Shown piece by piece: positions 46,226 to 54,518 of a stretch of 64,000 nt of DNA. The notes under the pieces are model-generated. The model saw only the letters and a list, made by a program, of their open reading frames with translations, made no database searches and was not told the origin of the DNA. Numbering within the stretch: the first letter of the stretch is position 1; each line of letters opens with the position of its first letter. A program made the position numbers and the translations under genes. This stretch comes from Pseudobdellovibrionaceae bacterium (GTDB lineage: Bacteria; Bdellovibrionota; Bdellovibrionia; Bdellovibrionales; UBA1609): positions 1,984,001 to 2,048,000 of the forward strand of contig JACKAM010000001.1 in assembly GCA_020635075.1 (NCBI GenBank), in the 5' to 3' direction.

Positions 46226-46938
46226 GCCACCTCTTCCAGGTATTTGCGCCGGGTGCCAAAGGCTTCGTCCCACTCCACCTTTTCCGACTGGGCCAAATAA
46301 GCATTCACAGCTTCGAGAATTTCAAGTGAATCGCGATCTCTCAGCAATAAACTCAAACCTAAAACAAGAGCCTCGTTCTTTTCCCGATCTTTTTCAGCCT
46401 TACGGGCCTGCCACCGCCTCAGTGGCTCCACAAAAACAAAGTTGAAGGCGATACAATAGAAAACGGTTCCCAGGACAATCTTGCCAACCACTAATGAAGT
46501 CTGAGGCCCTAAGCCCTTATCCCACACATACATAACCGAGCCCAAGGCCACCACCCAAGCTACGGCTGGCGTCACCCGCGAGATCCACGCCCATTGTTCT
46601 TGAGCCTGCTCCTCGCGCTTGAAGTCATAGTGTTGACGATTTCTTAAGGCCTTTAAGTACTCATATCCGCGAAGGGCACCCGACAAATAGATTTCGATGG
46701 ATTCCTTCAAAAACGAATCCTTCATCTCCCGAACCACGTCCTCAAGGCTTGGTGACACCGCCCGATACTCGGAAATAAAGCTCATTAGTTCTTTCACCGC
46801 CCCGGCAGCGTGACGCGCCTTTTTGTTGGCATCTTTCAAGGACTGAGACCAACTCGACCATACCAAGTAGTGGTGATAGAGATGTAGGGCGCCGATAAAC
46901 CCGGCAAAGATCCAAAAAGCAATCCATAGCAGATTCAT
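46222..46938 (-). CDS. MotA-like membrane protein
   Basis: 238 residues. Transmembrane helices lie at about 3-23, 122-140 and 150-171, with a cytoplasmic helical loop between the first and second. The second half follows the MotA pattern. A helix begins with TPAVAW (Pro124, like the MotA PAFG helix). The next helix ends FVFVEPLRRW (Pro172, like MotA FLPIANKL). The tail LVLGLSLLLRDRDSLEILEAVNAYL matches the MotA C-terminal helix. It has one N-terminal helix where MotA has two. TolQ/ExbB is an alternative, but the tail favours MotA. It is coupled to the MotB-like gene by an ATGA overlap. Confidence 0.68.
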   Translation of the reverse strand: MNLLWIAFWIFAGFIGALHLYHHYLVWSSWSQSLKDANKKARHAAGAVKELMSFISEYRAVSPSLEDVVREMKDSFLKESIEIYLSGALRGYEYLKALRNRQHYDFKREEQAQEQWAWISRVTPAVAWVVALGSVMYVWDKGLGPQTSLVVGKIVLGTVFYCIAFNFVFVEPLRRWQARKAEKDREKNEALVLGLSLLLRDRDSLEILEAVNAYLAQSEKVEWDEAFGTRRKYLEEVA

Positions 46939-46953
46939 AACCCTGTCTCCCCG

Positions 46954-47583
46954 TCAGAAAAAGTAGGCACCGCCTACGAAAAAACGCCCGGTAAAACCCT
47001 GTTCCGGAACAGATGAAAAACTATAGCCAAAAGACGTACCCGCCTGAACTTCCAAGGAAAGGTTGGTCCCCACTTGGTACATCAAACCAAAATTAAGACC
47101 CAAGTCCATCATGCTGGACACCGCCTGGACAATGCTACCAAAACTCTGCACGACGACCTGAGCGATTCCGGCATCAAAGCCAGCGTAGTACCGCCAGCGA
47201 GGCACACTGGAAATGAGAATTCCAGGTTCACTTTGGTCCGCCAAGATCCCTTTTGAATCCATGTAGTATCGATAGCCTGCACCACCATAAGTATAGAAGG
47301 GTGTGGAATCTGGCAGCTCCACCGCCTGAGTAAAGCGAAAGTGATAAGAACGATTGTTGTGAGTAAACACCTCGTAATCAATGTCCAATGCCGTTGGAAC
47401 AGAGAATGAACCGGAAAATTGACCACTGAAGTCGCCATAGATAAGTCCGGTCCGAAAGTGCAACTGGGTGGCGCGCGGTTTTGCCGACGCCTCAAGAGTG
47501 CTCACTAGCTCGATAGCTAGTAAGAGTAAAGCAATGCGGATCAGCCCATTAAGCTGACTTCTTTTGCTTCTTGGCTTGTACAC
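46954..47583 (-). CDS. outer-membrane beta-barrel protein
   Basis: 209 residues if translation starts at the GTG at 47583, which has AAAGGAG 6 bases upstream, a basic n-region and a hydrophobic signal (ALLLLAIELVSTLEA). The open frame extends to 47706 but that part lies inside the upstream gene without a start site. The mature protein is made of alternating Gly/aromatic strands and ends in FVGGAYFF, the C-terminal aromatic signature for the Bam machinery. It overlaps the FliF/FliG-like gene by 35 bases and lies 15 bases before the MotA-like gene. It could be an outer-membrane bushing or partner for the periplasmic part of that complex. Confidence 0.65.
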   Translation of the reverse strand: MYKPRSKRSQLNGLIRIALLLLAIELVSTLEASAKPRATQLHFRTGLIYGDFSGQFSGSFSVPTALDIDYEVFTHNNRSYHFRFTQAVELPDSTPFYTYGGAGYRYYMDSKGILADQSEPGILISSVPRWRYYAGFDAGIAQVVVQSFGSIVQAVSSMMDLGLNFGLMYQVGTNLSLEVQAGTSFGYSFSSVPEQGFTGRFFVGGAYFF

Positions 47584-49147
47584 CAACAACTCCTTTAGTC
47601 CGATTCCACAACCAGCTATCAATTGCTCCGCGCAGTTTTTCCTGAAGTTCAGGGCTTTGCCGATAGGCCGCGCGAGCCACAGCCAGCAGACGGTTCCAGG
47701 CCACATAGGCCATTTCCGACCGACGACTAGGATCCAATTCCTTCCTTAATCTTGCCACTCTTTGCTCAAAGTGAGCCTTCTTCGCAAAGTCCTTGTGCTC
47801 CAATTTTTGCATGAGTCGATCGGCCAACTCCCGATCCGCGTAGGCCAACAACTCCATACGATCTTTTAGGTGGAGACGAGTCCAGAAGCCAAAGAGCACC
47901 TCATCATCCACTTGTTCTAGGATGGTCGATGGTGGAACCCAGTGGGCCACCACAGCCAGATCCTCGCAGCGGCCGGTCTCTATCAAGTTTTGATAAAAGC
48001 TCTCTTCACCTTCAGCACCAATTTGCTCAACATAGGTTGCCAGGGCATGGTGACCACCCTTGGTCACATCGACCTGGGTTTTCCGGAATGTCTTGATCTG
48101 CTCCGCAATTCCTACAGCCTCTTGGGCTACGCGAGCTTCACTCCAATGGAGCGACGCTTTATACACCTTCTTCTTGTCCACTTCGGACAAACGCGCCAAC
48201 ACTTCCCTGCTACGCGACGAGGGAAGAAGGAGACCCATGACCGCACCCACGTTGGCGTCAGCCTTGGCTGCAGCGGCGCTTTCGGCCACGGACAATGAAA
48301 GTAAGATATTGCGCAATTTTCGCAGACGAATGTGGTGGTCATTGGTCGCCACCAAAGAGTTAGCGGCTCCCATTTCAAGGCCTTCAGGAAAATCCTCGCG
48401 AATGGCTGATTTGGTTACCACTGGGTCAGTCAGAGCCTCAAGTGGCGTGGCCGGTGGAAGATGTCCGACCCATCCGTCATGATTGACACCTTCATGATGA
48501 TCCCGAGGTCTTGCTCTTTCGGCCTGAGGGCGTGGAGTGATGTTCCAGGACCAGGAAATTCGCACGCGCTGAAGAATTAACAATAACAGATATCCACCCA
48601 ATGCCAGACCAAGAGCCAGCATCAGAAATGGCTTGAGCTCGCGGATCCAGGCCTGAAGGTTTTGCGGCGGAGCTTTCATGCGATAGGTTTTGGCAAAAAT
48701 TCTTTCGCGATCAATGACCGGAACCCGCGCCTTGAGAATATCGACCATGGCCTTAACCGTGGACTGATCCACTTCTTTACTCACAACCAAAGTCAGTTGC
48801 AGTTTACTCACTTTGTCGAAGGCACCAAGCTCTGGACGCACCCGTTCGCCGCGAACCACTGTGGCCACCTGCCCAAACTTGGAAAGGTTCACCTTGGTAA
48901 CCGATACCACCCTACGCCCGGGAGCCTTAAACGTCACATCTGCGTAGACAGTAAAGTGCTCGCGGGGAACAAAGCGGGCCAATTCTTCAGACAACTTGAA
49001 AACCAACCACTCTTCCATTTCCAGACGTTTCCACTCGGTCGAGTCCTGTTTAAGACCAAAAGTGGCCTCTTCGGGAACGACGGCGAAAGACTGACTCATC
49101 GGAGCGATAAAGGAGAGCAGTAAGACGAGGAGAGTTAGATATCTCAT
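47549..49147 (-). CDS. FliF-like/FliG-like fusion protein
   Basis: 532 residues. A signal peptide (1-22) precedes a periplasmic part (23-170). That part resembles the last ring-building domain of FliF: a strand (KLQLTLVVSKEV), a helix (VKAMVDILKARVPV), then a strand just before the membrane. One transmembrane helix (171-194) follows. The cytoplasmic part (195-532) is helical and reads like FliG middle plus C-terminal domains (AVMGLLLPSSRSREVLARL; GGHHALATYVEQI; ILEQVDDEVLFGFWTRL; RELADRLMQKL). Domain calls are pattern recognition only and need profile searches. An ATGA overlap links it to the PEGA lipoprotein. Its neighbours (MotA-like, MotB-like, PilZ) are what a rotor protein would need. 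Confidence 0.55.
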   Translation of the reverse strand: MRYLTLLVLLLSFIAPMSQSFAVVPEEATFGLKQDSTEWKRLEMEEWLVFKLSEELARFVPREHFTVYADVTFKAPGRRVVSVTKVNLSKFGQVATVVRGERVRPELGAFDKVSKLQLTLVVSKEVDQSTVKAMVDILKARVPVIDRERIFAKTYRMKAPPQNLQAWIRELKPFLMLALGLALGGYLLLLILQRVRISWSWNITPRPQAERARPRDHHEGVNHDGWVGHLPPATPLEALTDPVVTKSAIREDFPEGLEMGAANSLVATNDHHIRLRKLRNILLSLSVAESAAAAKADANVGAVMGLLLPSSRSREVLARLSEVDKKKVYKASLHWSEARVAQEAVGIAEQIKTFRKTQVDVTKGGHHALATYVEQIGAEGEESFYQNLIETGRCEDLAVVAHWVPPSTILEQVDDEVLFGFWTRLHLKDRMELLAYADRELADRLMQKLEHKDFAKKAHFEQRVARLRKELDPSRRSEMAYVAWNRLLAVARAAYRQSPELQEKLRGAIDSWLWNRTKGVVGVQAKKQKKSA

Positions 49148-49878
49148 TGGCTCTCCTCCTGAACTTCGCTTTTTTCCTCTTCATCATCACTCGCCGGCTG
49201 GCGAGGGGGCTGAGGAAGAGGAACCTCGGTAATGTCAACTTCGCGGGGAACACCCAAAGTTCTTTCCAAGTGACGAACCATCTTCACAGTGTCCGGGTTT
49301 TCCGGATTGTATTTCATGGCCAGACGAAATGAGTCCAGGGCATCACGATGCTTGCCCTTGAGAAGGTAAATTCCACCTTCCAACTCGTGAATCGTCGCCA
49401 CGTAGGGAGTAACATCTCTTAACTTTCGAATGATTCGCATCGCCTCATCGTAGCGTTTGGCCTCGACCAAGCGGCGAACCTCGAACAAGGTCTCAATATG
49501 ACCGTTCAGCCATCGTTGCTGCTCTAGATCCCTAATAGGCACCAAGTCTCGATTTACATTGAGATCAATCTTGGACAATTCGGTTACGAAAAAGCTATCG
49601 TGCTTGTGACCTTCCTTGCGAATCTCCATATAGACCGCTCCGGCCACTCCGTACTTCTGCCGCAACTCTTCCGAATCCACAAACAAGGGGGTTTGACCAA
49701 TACGCTGAAGACGACCCTCACCCACTGGGCGAATAAACACATCGGCACCGCTAGGATTGGTGTGAATCCTCACCTTCGCTGTTGTACAGCCCATACCGGC
49801 AACGACGGCCACGGCCGCCATTCCCCACCAGCATAGGGTAAATATGTTTGATTTTAGGTCACTTCTAAAATGAACCAT
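49144..49878 (-). CDS. PEGA-TPR lipoprotein
   Basis: 244 residues from the ATG at 49878; the frame extends to 49977 but that extension adds a polar segment before the signal. The lipobox VAGMGC puts the lipidated Cys at 31. A PEGA domain follows immediately (VRIHTNPSGADVFI, then an IGQTP turn). A helical TPR-like region comes next (RRLVEAKRYDEAMRIIRKL; IYLLKGKHRDALDSFRLAM). The tail is Pro/Glu-rich and disordered. PEGA domains are small surface-layer-like beta modules common on envelope proteins. It is the first gene of the motor-like operon. A second PEGA domain in this window ends the Ser/Thr kinase. Confidence 0.75.
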   Translation of the reverse strand: MVHFRSDLKSNIFTLCWWGMAAVAVVAGMGCTTAKVRIHTNPSGADVFIRPVGEGRLQRIGQTPLFVDSEELRQKYGVAGAVYMEIRKEGHKHDSFFVTELSKIDLNVNRDLVPIRDLEQQRWLNGHIETLFEVRRLVEAKRYDEAMRIIRKLRDVTPYVATIHELEGGIYLLKGKHRDALDSFRLAMKYNPENPDTVKMVRHLERTLGVPREVDITEVPLPQPPRQPASDDEEEKSEVQEESQ

Positions 49879-50089
49879 CAATATACTAATCCTCTGACAG
49901 ATTATTCGGCCTCTATAGATAAGGGTTTTAGGCCCAGACCACGGTCCTAAGTCCAGTTTCCGGTTAAGATCTGCCAAAACTGGACCCTTTATGGACTAAA
50001 GGTTGCGCACCGCCATCAAAGCCGGAGGAGTCCGTTGTCCTGGACTTCTGCCCAGTGTTAGACTGGAAACTCCAACCCGGGAGTCATTC

Positions 50090-50986
50090 ATGAAACAGAT
50101 ATTTCTTACTCTTCTTGTGAGCGGATTTGTTTTTTCCGCAATTGCTGAAACTGTCTATGTCGCACCCACAAAAGGTTCGGGTGTTGACCCCAGTAGCCTT
50201 GGTTCAATCACTGAACTCATTCGCGCCTCGGTGGCAGAGTCCGACGGCTATGAGTTGGTCGACGATCAGAATTCTGCCGAGATTGTACTGAAGTCTAAAG
50301 CACTGCGCCTTGGAGACTCCTACATTCTGTCCATGGTGAAGTATGTGAACAAAAAGAAGACCTTTGGCAGCAAACTTAAGGCTGCTAGTCTGGACGACAT
50401 GGACACAGTATCCGGTCGACTGGTGCGGGCCGTATTGAGTGAAGTAAAGGCTGAGAAAGATGCGCGAGTCAGTGACGTCACTCAAGATGAGGAGACCCGA
50501 GGCACTCGCAGGAAGAAAGCCACCCGGCAGTGGGAGCTGAGTTTTGGCCCAGCCAGCCCAGGCAACCTCAATTCCAAATCCGATGGCATCAACTGGAAAT
50601 TTGGCTATCTGTGGGGCATTGATGACCGCATCGATCTGAAGTTCTCCTGGGAAATGCTAACCTCCACTGACGAAGATGATGTCAATTTCACTGATATCTA
50701 CCTGGGCATGAACTACTTTTTCTCCGATGCCAATAACGCTCCCTACATTACCGGTGACTTCGGCTACGGCGGTGCCACAGCCCATGATCCTAACAACAGC
50801 TCTCTGTTTGGATCTGACGATGACGCAACGGGTTTTGCTCTGGGATTTGGGGTGGGTATGAAGTTTTTGCGAGTCTCAACGGTTAACGTGGGGGTCCAAC
50901 TTCGCCATGCCATGATGTTTAGCGAAACAGAGCACACAAAGAAAAAACCCTACGTGACAAGCCTAATGCTTTCCGCTTACTTCTGA
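50090..50986 (+). CDS. outer-membrane beta-barrel protein with N-terminal periplasmic domain
   Basis: 298 residues from the ATG at 50090 (GGGAG upstream, signal peptide MKQIFLTLLVSGFVFSAIAE). Residues 20-140 form an alpha/beta domain (ELIRASVAESDGYELVDD; EIVLKSKALRLGDSYILSM) like those reading out multi-component lipoproteins. The rest is a beta barrel with Gly/aromatic strands ending in MLSAYF. It is divergent from the motor-like operon, 211 bp apart, and followed by the CBS gene 30 bp later. Its function is unknown. Confidence 0.68.
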   Translation: MKQIFLTLLVSGFVFSAIAETVYVAPTKGSGVDPSSLGSITELIRASVAESDGYELVDDQNSAEIVLKSKALRLGDSYILSMVKYVNKKKTFGSKLKAASLDDMDTVSGRLVRAVLSEVKAEKDARVSDVTQDEETRGTRRKKATRQWELSFGPASPGNLNSKSDGINWKFGYLWGIDDRIDLKFSWEMLTSTDEDDVNFTDIYLGMNYFFSDANNAPYITGDFGYGGATAHDPNNSSLFGSDDDATGFALGFGVGMKFLRVSTVNVGVQLRHAMMFSETEHTKKKPYVTSLMLSAYF

Positions 50987-51016
50987 CCCTTTGAGAAATA
51001 CGGGAGCAGTGAAAAG

Positions 51017-51967
51017 ATGAAATACAATAATGTTCTTGAAGCCATCGGCAACACCCCTATGGTCAAGCTCAACCGGGTGGCCTCACACTTGAAATGCAAT
51101 GTTTGGGCAAAATTGGAGTACATGAACCCAGGCGGTTCGGTCAAAGATCGTATTGGTTTTCAAATGGTCGTTGATGCGGAAAAGCAAGGACGCATCAAAC
51201 CCGGAGACACCCTCATTGAAGCGACCAGTGGTAACACCGGAATTGGAATCGCCTTGGCGGGTGCCGTCAGAGGCTACAATGTGATTATCACTCTCCCGGA
51301 AAAAATGAGTCACGAGAAGGTCGTGGTTCTAGAGGCTTTGGGAGCCAAGATTGTACGAACTCCGACGGAAGCCGCGTGGGATGCACCAGAGAGCCACATT
51401 GGCGTCGCCAAAAAGCTGCAGAAGGAACTTCCTAACGCCCACATACTGGATCAGTACTCAAACGAATCCAATATCCGCGCCCATTACGAGGGCACGGGCC
51501 AGGAGATCCTGGATGACCTCAACAACCAGGTGGACATGGTCGTCATGAGCGCTGGAACCGGAGGCACAATCACAGGTGTGGCAAGAAAGATCAAAGAGGC
51601 CAACCCCAAGGCCCAGATTATTGGCGCCGACCCAGTCGGGTCTATTCTCGCTGGGCCAGGGGATTTAAAACCCTATCTGGTCGAAGGAATTGGCTATGAT
51701 TTCATCCCCGACGTCCTGGATCGCAGCTTGGTCGACCACTGGGTGAAGACGGAAGACAAGCCTTCTTTCCAGCTGGCTCGTCGCTTGATTCGTGAAGAAG
51801 GAATTCTCTGTGGAGGATCTTCGGGCTCAACATTATTCGCCTGCCTGGAGATGGCCGGACAACTGAAAGAAGGTCAAAACTGCGTCGTCATTCTTGCCGA
51901 TGGCATTCGCAACTACATGACCAAGTTTGCCGATGACCGCTGGATGGCTGAGCACAATTTCCTATAA
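51017..51967 (+). CDS. cbs: cystathionine beta-synthase core (PLP)
   Basis: 316 residues of fold-type II PLP enzyme. The PLP lysine is Lys43 in GGSVKDR. SGNTG binds substrate and GTGGT holds the phosphate. The C-terminal third (VLDRSLVDHW, EGILCGGSSGS, VVILADGIRNYMTKF, DRWM) matches eukaryotic-type cystathionine beta-synthase more closely than O-acetylserine sulfhydrylase. It condenses serine (or O-acetylserine) with homocysteine to cystathionine in the cytoplasm. Neither the heme-binding N-terminus nor the C-terminal regulatory CBS pair is present, so it should be unregulated by S-adenosylmethionine. Cysteine synthase is the alternative. Confidence 0.85.
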   Translation: MKYNNVLEAIGNTPMVKLNRVASHLKCNVWAKLEYMNPGGSVKDRIGFQMVVDAEKQGRIKPGDTLIEATSGNTGIGIALAGAVRGYNVIITLPEKMSHEKVVVLEALGAKIVRTPTEAAWDAPESHIGVAKKLQKELPNAHILDQYSNESNIRAHYEGTGQEILDDLNNQVDMVVMSAGTGGTITGVARKIKEANPKAQIIGADPVGSILAGPGDLKPYLVEGIGYDFIPDVLDRSLVDHWVKTEDKPSFQLARRLIREEGILCGGSSGSTLFACLEMAGQLKEGQNCVVILADGIRNYMTKFADDRWMAEHNFL

Positions 51968-51985
51968 TCCACCTCGGCGGCGGAA

Positions 51986-52651
51986 CTACCAGGGGAGCTT
52001 TTCCCCATTGGTGTGAAAGAATCCGCCGCTCGTTGCCATTGTCAGTTCTTCAATTCGTTGTCTCATACCAGTCACCGACTGTTGAGGCGTCAGATCCCCT
52101 AAACGATTAGTCATATCGGTAATGACATATCCTGGATGAAGAATGACCACGGCAATCCCTTGGTTTTTCAAATCCAGGGCAAGGGATTTTGCCCCGGCAT
52201 TAAGAGCAGCCTTAGACATTCGATAGGCATAATAGCCACCCATGGTGTTGTCTTCAATAGAGCCCATTCGCGAAGTGACCATGGCAATCTTGCTACCCGA
52301 AGACAAATTTGCCAACAGGGCCTGAGTCACCAGGATAGGTCCGAGACCATTGACCGCCATGACCCGGGACCATTCGGGTACAGTGACCTCACCCAAGGTC
52401 TCTTCGGACCACACCCCTGCGTTGTTAATGAGTACATCGAAGGTCTGAGCTGAGAGCTGCTGAGCCAGCTTCTTAAGCTGATCAGGGGAGGACACGTCCA
52501 CTTCTTCAATGATCCGAACACCCAACTCCCGCAGTGCGGGTGAGGAGCCACGGCAAACGGCCGTCACCTCCCAACCGTCAGCTTGATACTGACGGCAGAA
52601 CTCCAGGCCAATTCCCCGATTTGCTCCGGTCACCAATACTTTCTTTACCAC
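51986..52651 (-). CDS. short-chain dehydrogenase/reductase
   Basis: 221 residues with a classical SDR Rossmann fold. The cofactor motif TGANRGIG lies at residues 8-15, followed by NNAG, and Tyr-x-x-x-Lys (YRMSK) forms the active site. The sequence resembles the carbonyl reductase/sniffer subgroup; the substrate cannot be told. It starts 1 bp after the stop of the CPAF-like protease gene and is probably co-transcribed with it, and it converges on the CBS gene. Confidence 0.88.
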   Translation of the reverse strand: MVKKVLVTGANRGIGLEFCRQYQADGWEVTAVCRGSSPALRELGVRIIEEVDVSSPDQLKKLAQQLSAQTFDVLINNAGVWSEETLGEVTVPEWSRVMAVNGLGPILVTQALLANLSSGSKIAMVTSRMGSIEDNTMGGYYAYRMSKAALNAGAKSLALDLKNQGIAVVILHPGYVITDMTNRLGDLTPQQSVTGMRQRIEELTMATSGGFFHTNGEKLPW

Positions 52652-52652
52652 A

Positions 52653-54368
52653 TTACTTCCCTAACAATGTTTTGAGCTGCTCTAAAATTTTGATTTTGTA
52701 GGGCTCATAACCCTTTTTCATGTCATCGACGGTCAGCTTGTAATCCACATCTGGCTTCACACCCAGATTCTCAATCGGATTCTTGTCCACCCGTTCAGCC
52801 AGAGAGCCGGTGATAGAAAATCCTGCAATACCCAGTAGGTTGGGAAATTCCACATTGCCCACATAGCCCCCGGCCCCTGCGGTGCGAACCCCCATCAAAG
52901 TGGCTCGTTGGTTGTCTTGCATGATCGCGGGGAAAAAGTCTCCACCCGAAAAGTCAGACTCATTTATCAGAATCAGAATGGGTTTGGTGTAGTGGCCTTT
53001 CGGATGGGGCATGATTTTATCGATCCCCAAATAGTAAGGTGATGTCAGTCGGGCGCCGGACTTCCATTGATCCAGGATAAAACGTGCATTCTCCTTGAAA
53101 AACTGGGCCAACTGGTAAGATACCGGATAACCGCCAACGGTCTCGCCTAGCTCCTTAATGGCCTCTTCCTCATTGGTGATCTTCTCAAGAGTCTTTAGGT
53201 CCTTTGCCGCTTCCTGCACTTCTTCTTGAGTGATGGTGATGCGATGTAGAGGGGTTGCCATTGGACGATCGGTCAGCATGGCTACCAAAGAGTATAAATA
53301 GAAAACAGATCCCCCTGGATTGTTGACTTGGTCGATTACCAGAGCATCCGTTTGCTCCTCCATTTTTTTGACAATTTCCAAGAATTCAGCCGAGTGTTCA
53401 TCCTCTGCCATGTAAGAAGGAATTCGCACATAACCCAAAAGACCAAAATCAGTTTTGAAAATATAGGAGTGGAAAAGCTTTTCCTTGTCATTTTCCCAAA
53501 TGACCTTGCCCAACTTCGGGAGAAAGCTTTTCTTACCACCCAACTCGAGGGGGTTCTCATCCTCTTCTTCAGCTGCCCAAAGGTCGTCAAGGGCATTCCA
53601 GGCACCTAACTGCATAGAACGATTAAGCCAGTGTCCCGTCTTATTTGGTAGGGCCGGACGAAGGGAAGCCGGCGCCGACATGGTATTGATGACTTCTTCC
53701 TGGTAATCCCAAATCAACTGATGCACGTACTTCTTTGTCTGCCCATCAACTTCACGAGTCACCTCTATCTCAATAGGGCCTCTAGCGACAGGCAACCCCA
53801 ATCGGGCCACTCGCTTGGTGAGCAGCATTTCGGCAAAAGTTGCATCGGTTTCCGGAATATTGAGACGTATGTATTTGAGAACTTCTGCTCGCTCCACGTC
53901 GGGCTTCCTACCATTAAATTGGGTGACTTCATCTCCAACTTTAAACGGAAAGCTCGCCTCCGGCAGTTTTTTGCGATCAATATGGGCAATAAAAAAGCGC
54001 CCTTCGGCCGAGCGAATTTCCAAAGGCAGGGTAGACCGTTCCGTAGCATAAAAGTAAATGCCCACATGATAGTCCTGAACCGAACCGATGAGGTCCCGCA
54101 AGGCATCTTGAACCAGCGCCAAGTCCGCATCGGGTCCGGCCTGCTGAATTTTTGCCCGAGCACTGTCTGCCGCAATTTTCAAATCCCAGCCAATGTGCTT
54201 GGCTTTCCAGTCCCGAGGGGCATAGCGGTCTTCAAAGACGTTCTCAATGAAATCAATCGTTTCCATGGCGCGATCTGAATAAAAGCCAGATGCCGAAGCA
54301 GTAGCCATCACCAACCCAGCCGCTACGCCCCAAAAAATGCGAGACAATTTCTCAGTATTAATAACCAT
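52653..54368 (-). CDS. CPAF-like S41 serine protease, secreted
   Basis: 571 residues with a signal peptide (about 1-28). The sequence follows the chlamydial protease-like activity factor CPAF over its whole length. The N-terminus has RYAPRDWK and GWDL. His101 lies in VQDYHVGIYFYA. The tail-specific-protease block VIDQVNNPGGSVFYLYS is followed by LTDRP. Ser474 lies in NESDFSGGDFFP, then RTAGAGGYV, and Glu533 in PIENLGV. These correspond to the CPAF triad His-Ser-Glu, so it should be active. The Cys next to the CPAF serine is Gly here. A PDZ-like segment (FPFKVGDEVTQFNG) is present. It is secreted to the periplasm or beyond. ATG with GGGGGAG upstream. Confidence 0.85.
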   Translation of the reverse strand: MVINTEKLSRIFWGVAAGLVMATASASGFYSDRAMETIDFIENVFEDRYAPRDWKAKHIGWDLKIAADSARAKIQQAGPDADLALVQDALRDLIGSVQDYHVGIYFYATERSTLPLEIRSAEGRFFIAHIDRKKLPEASFPFKVGDEVTQFNGRKPDVERAEVLKYIRLNIPETDATFAEMLLTKRVARLGLPVARGPIEIEVTREVDGQTKKYVHQLIWDYQEEVINTMSAPASLRPALPNKTGHWLNRSMQLGAWNALDDLWAAEEEDENPLELGGKKSFLPKLGKVIWENDKEKLFHSYIFKTDFGLLGYVRIPSYMAEDEHSAEFLEIVKKMEEQTDALVIDQVNNPGGSVFYLYSLVAMLTDRPMATPLHRITITQEEVQEAAKDLKTLEKITNEEEAIKELGETVGGYPVSYQLAQFFKENARFILDQWKSGARLTSPYYLGIDKIMPHPKGHYTKPILILINESDFSGGDFFPAIMQDNQRATLMGVRTAGAGGYVGNVEFPNLLGIAGFSITGSLAERVDKNPIENLGVKPDVDYKLTVDDMKKGYEPYKIKILEQLKTLLGK

Positions 54369-54451
54369 CGTTCACTCCCCCTCTGTATAAGGTCACAGTT
54401 TTAATTCCCTGTGGTTGATTCGGTCAAGTCAGGAGGAGGTAAAGACGTTAA

Positions 54452-54487
54452 TAAAAAGAGGGGGCACAAAATCCTTTTCGTGCCCCC
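54452..54487 (-). terminator. intrinsic terminator of the subtilisin gene
   Basis: On the minus strand GGGGGCAC pairs with GTGCCCCC around a 12-base loop that is itself partly paired, and TCTTTTTATT follows. It lies about 30 bases after the stop of the protease gene. Confidence 0.85.
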
Positions 54488-54518
54488 ACTTCCGGAAAAC
54501 AAATTTTAGTAACGAATC

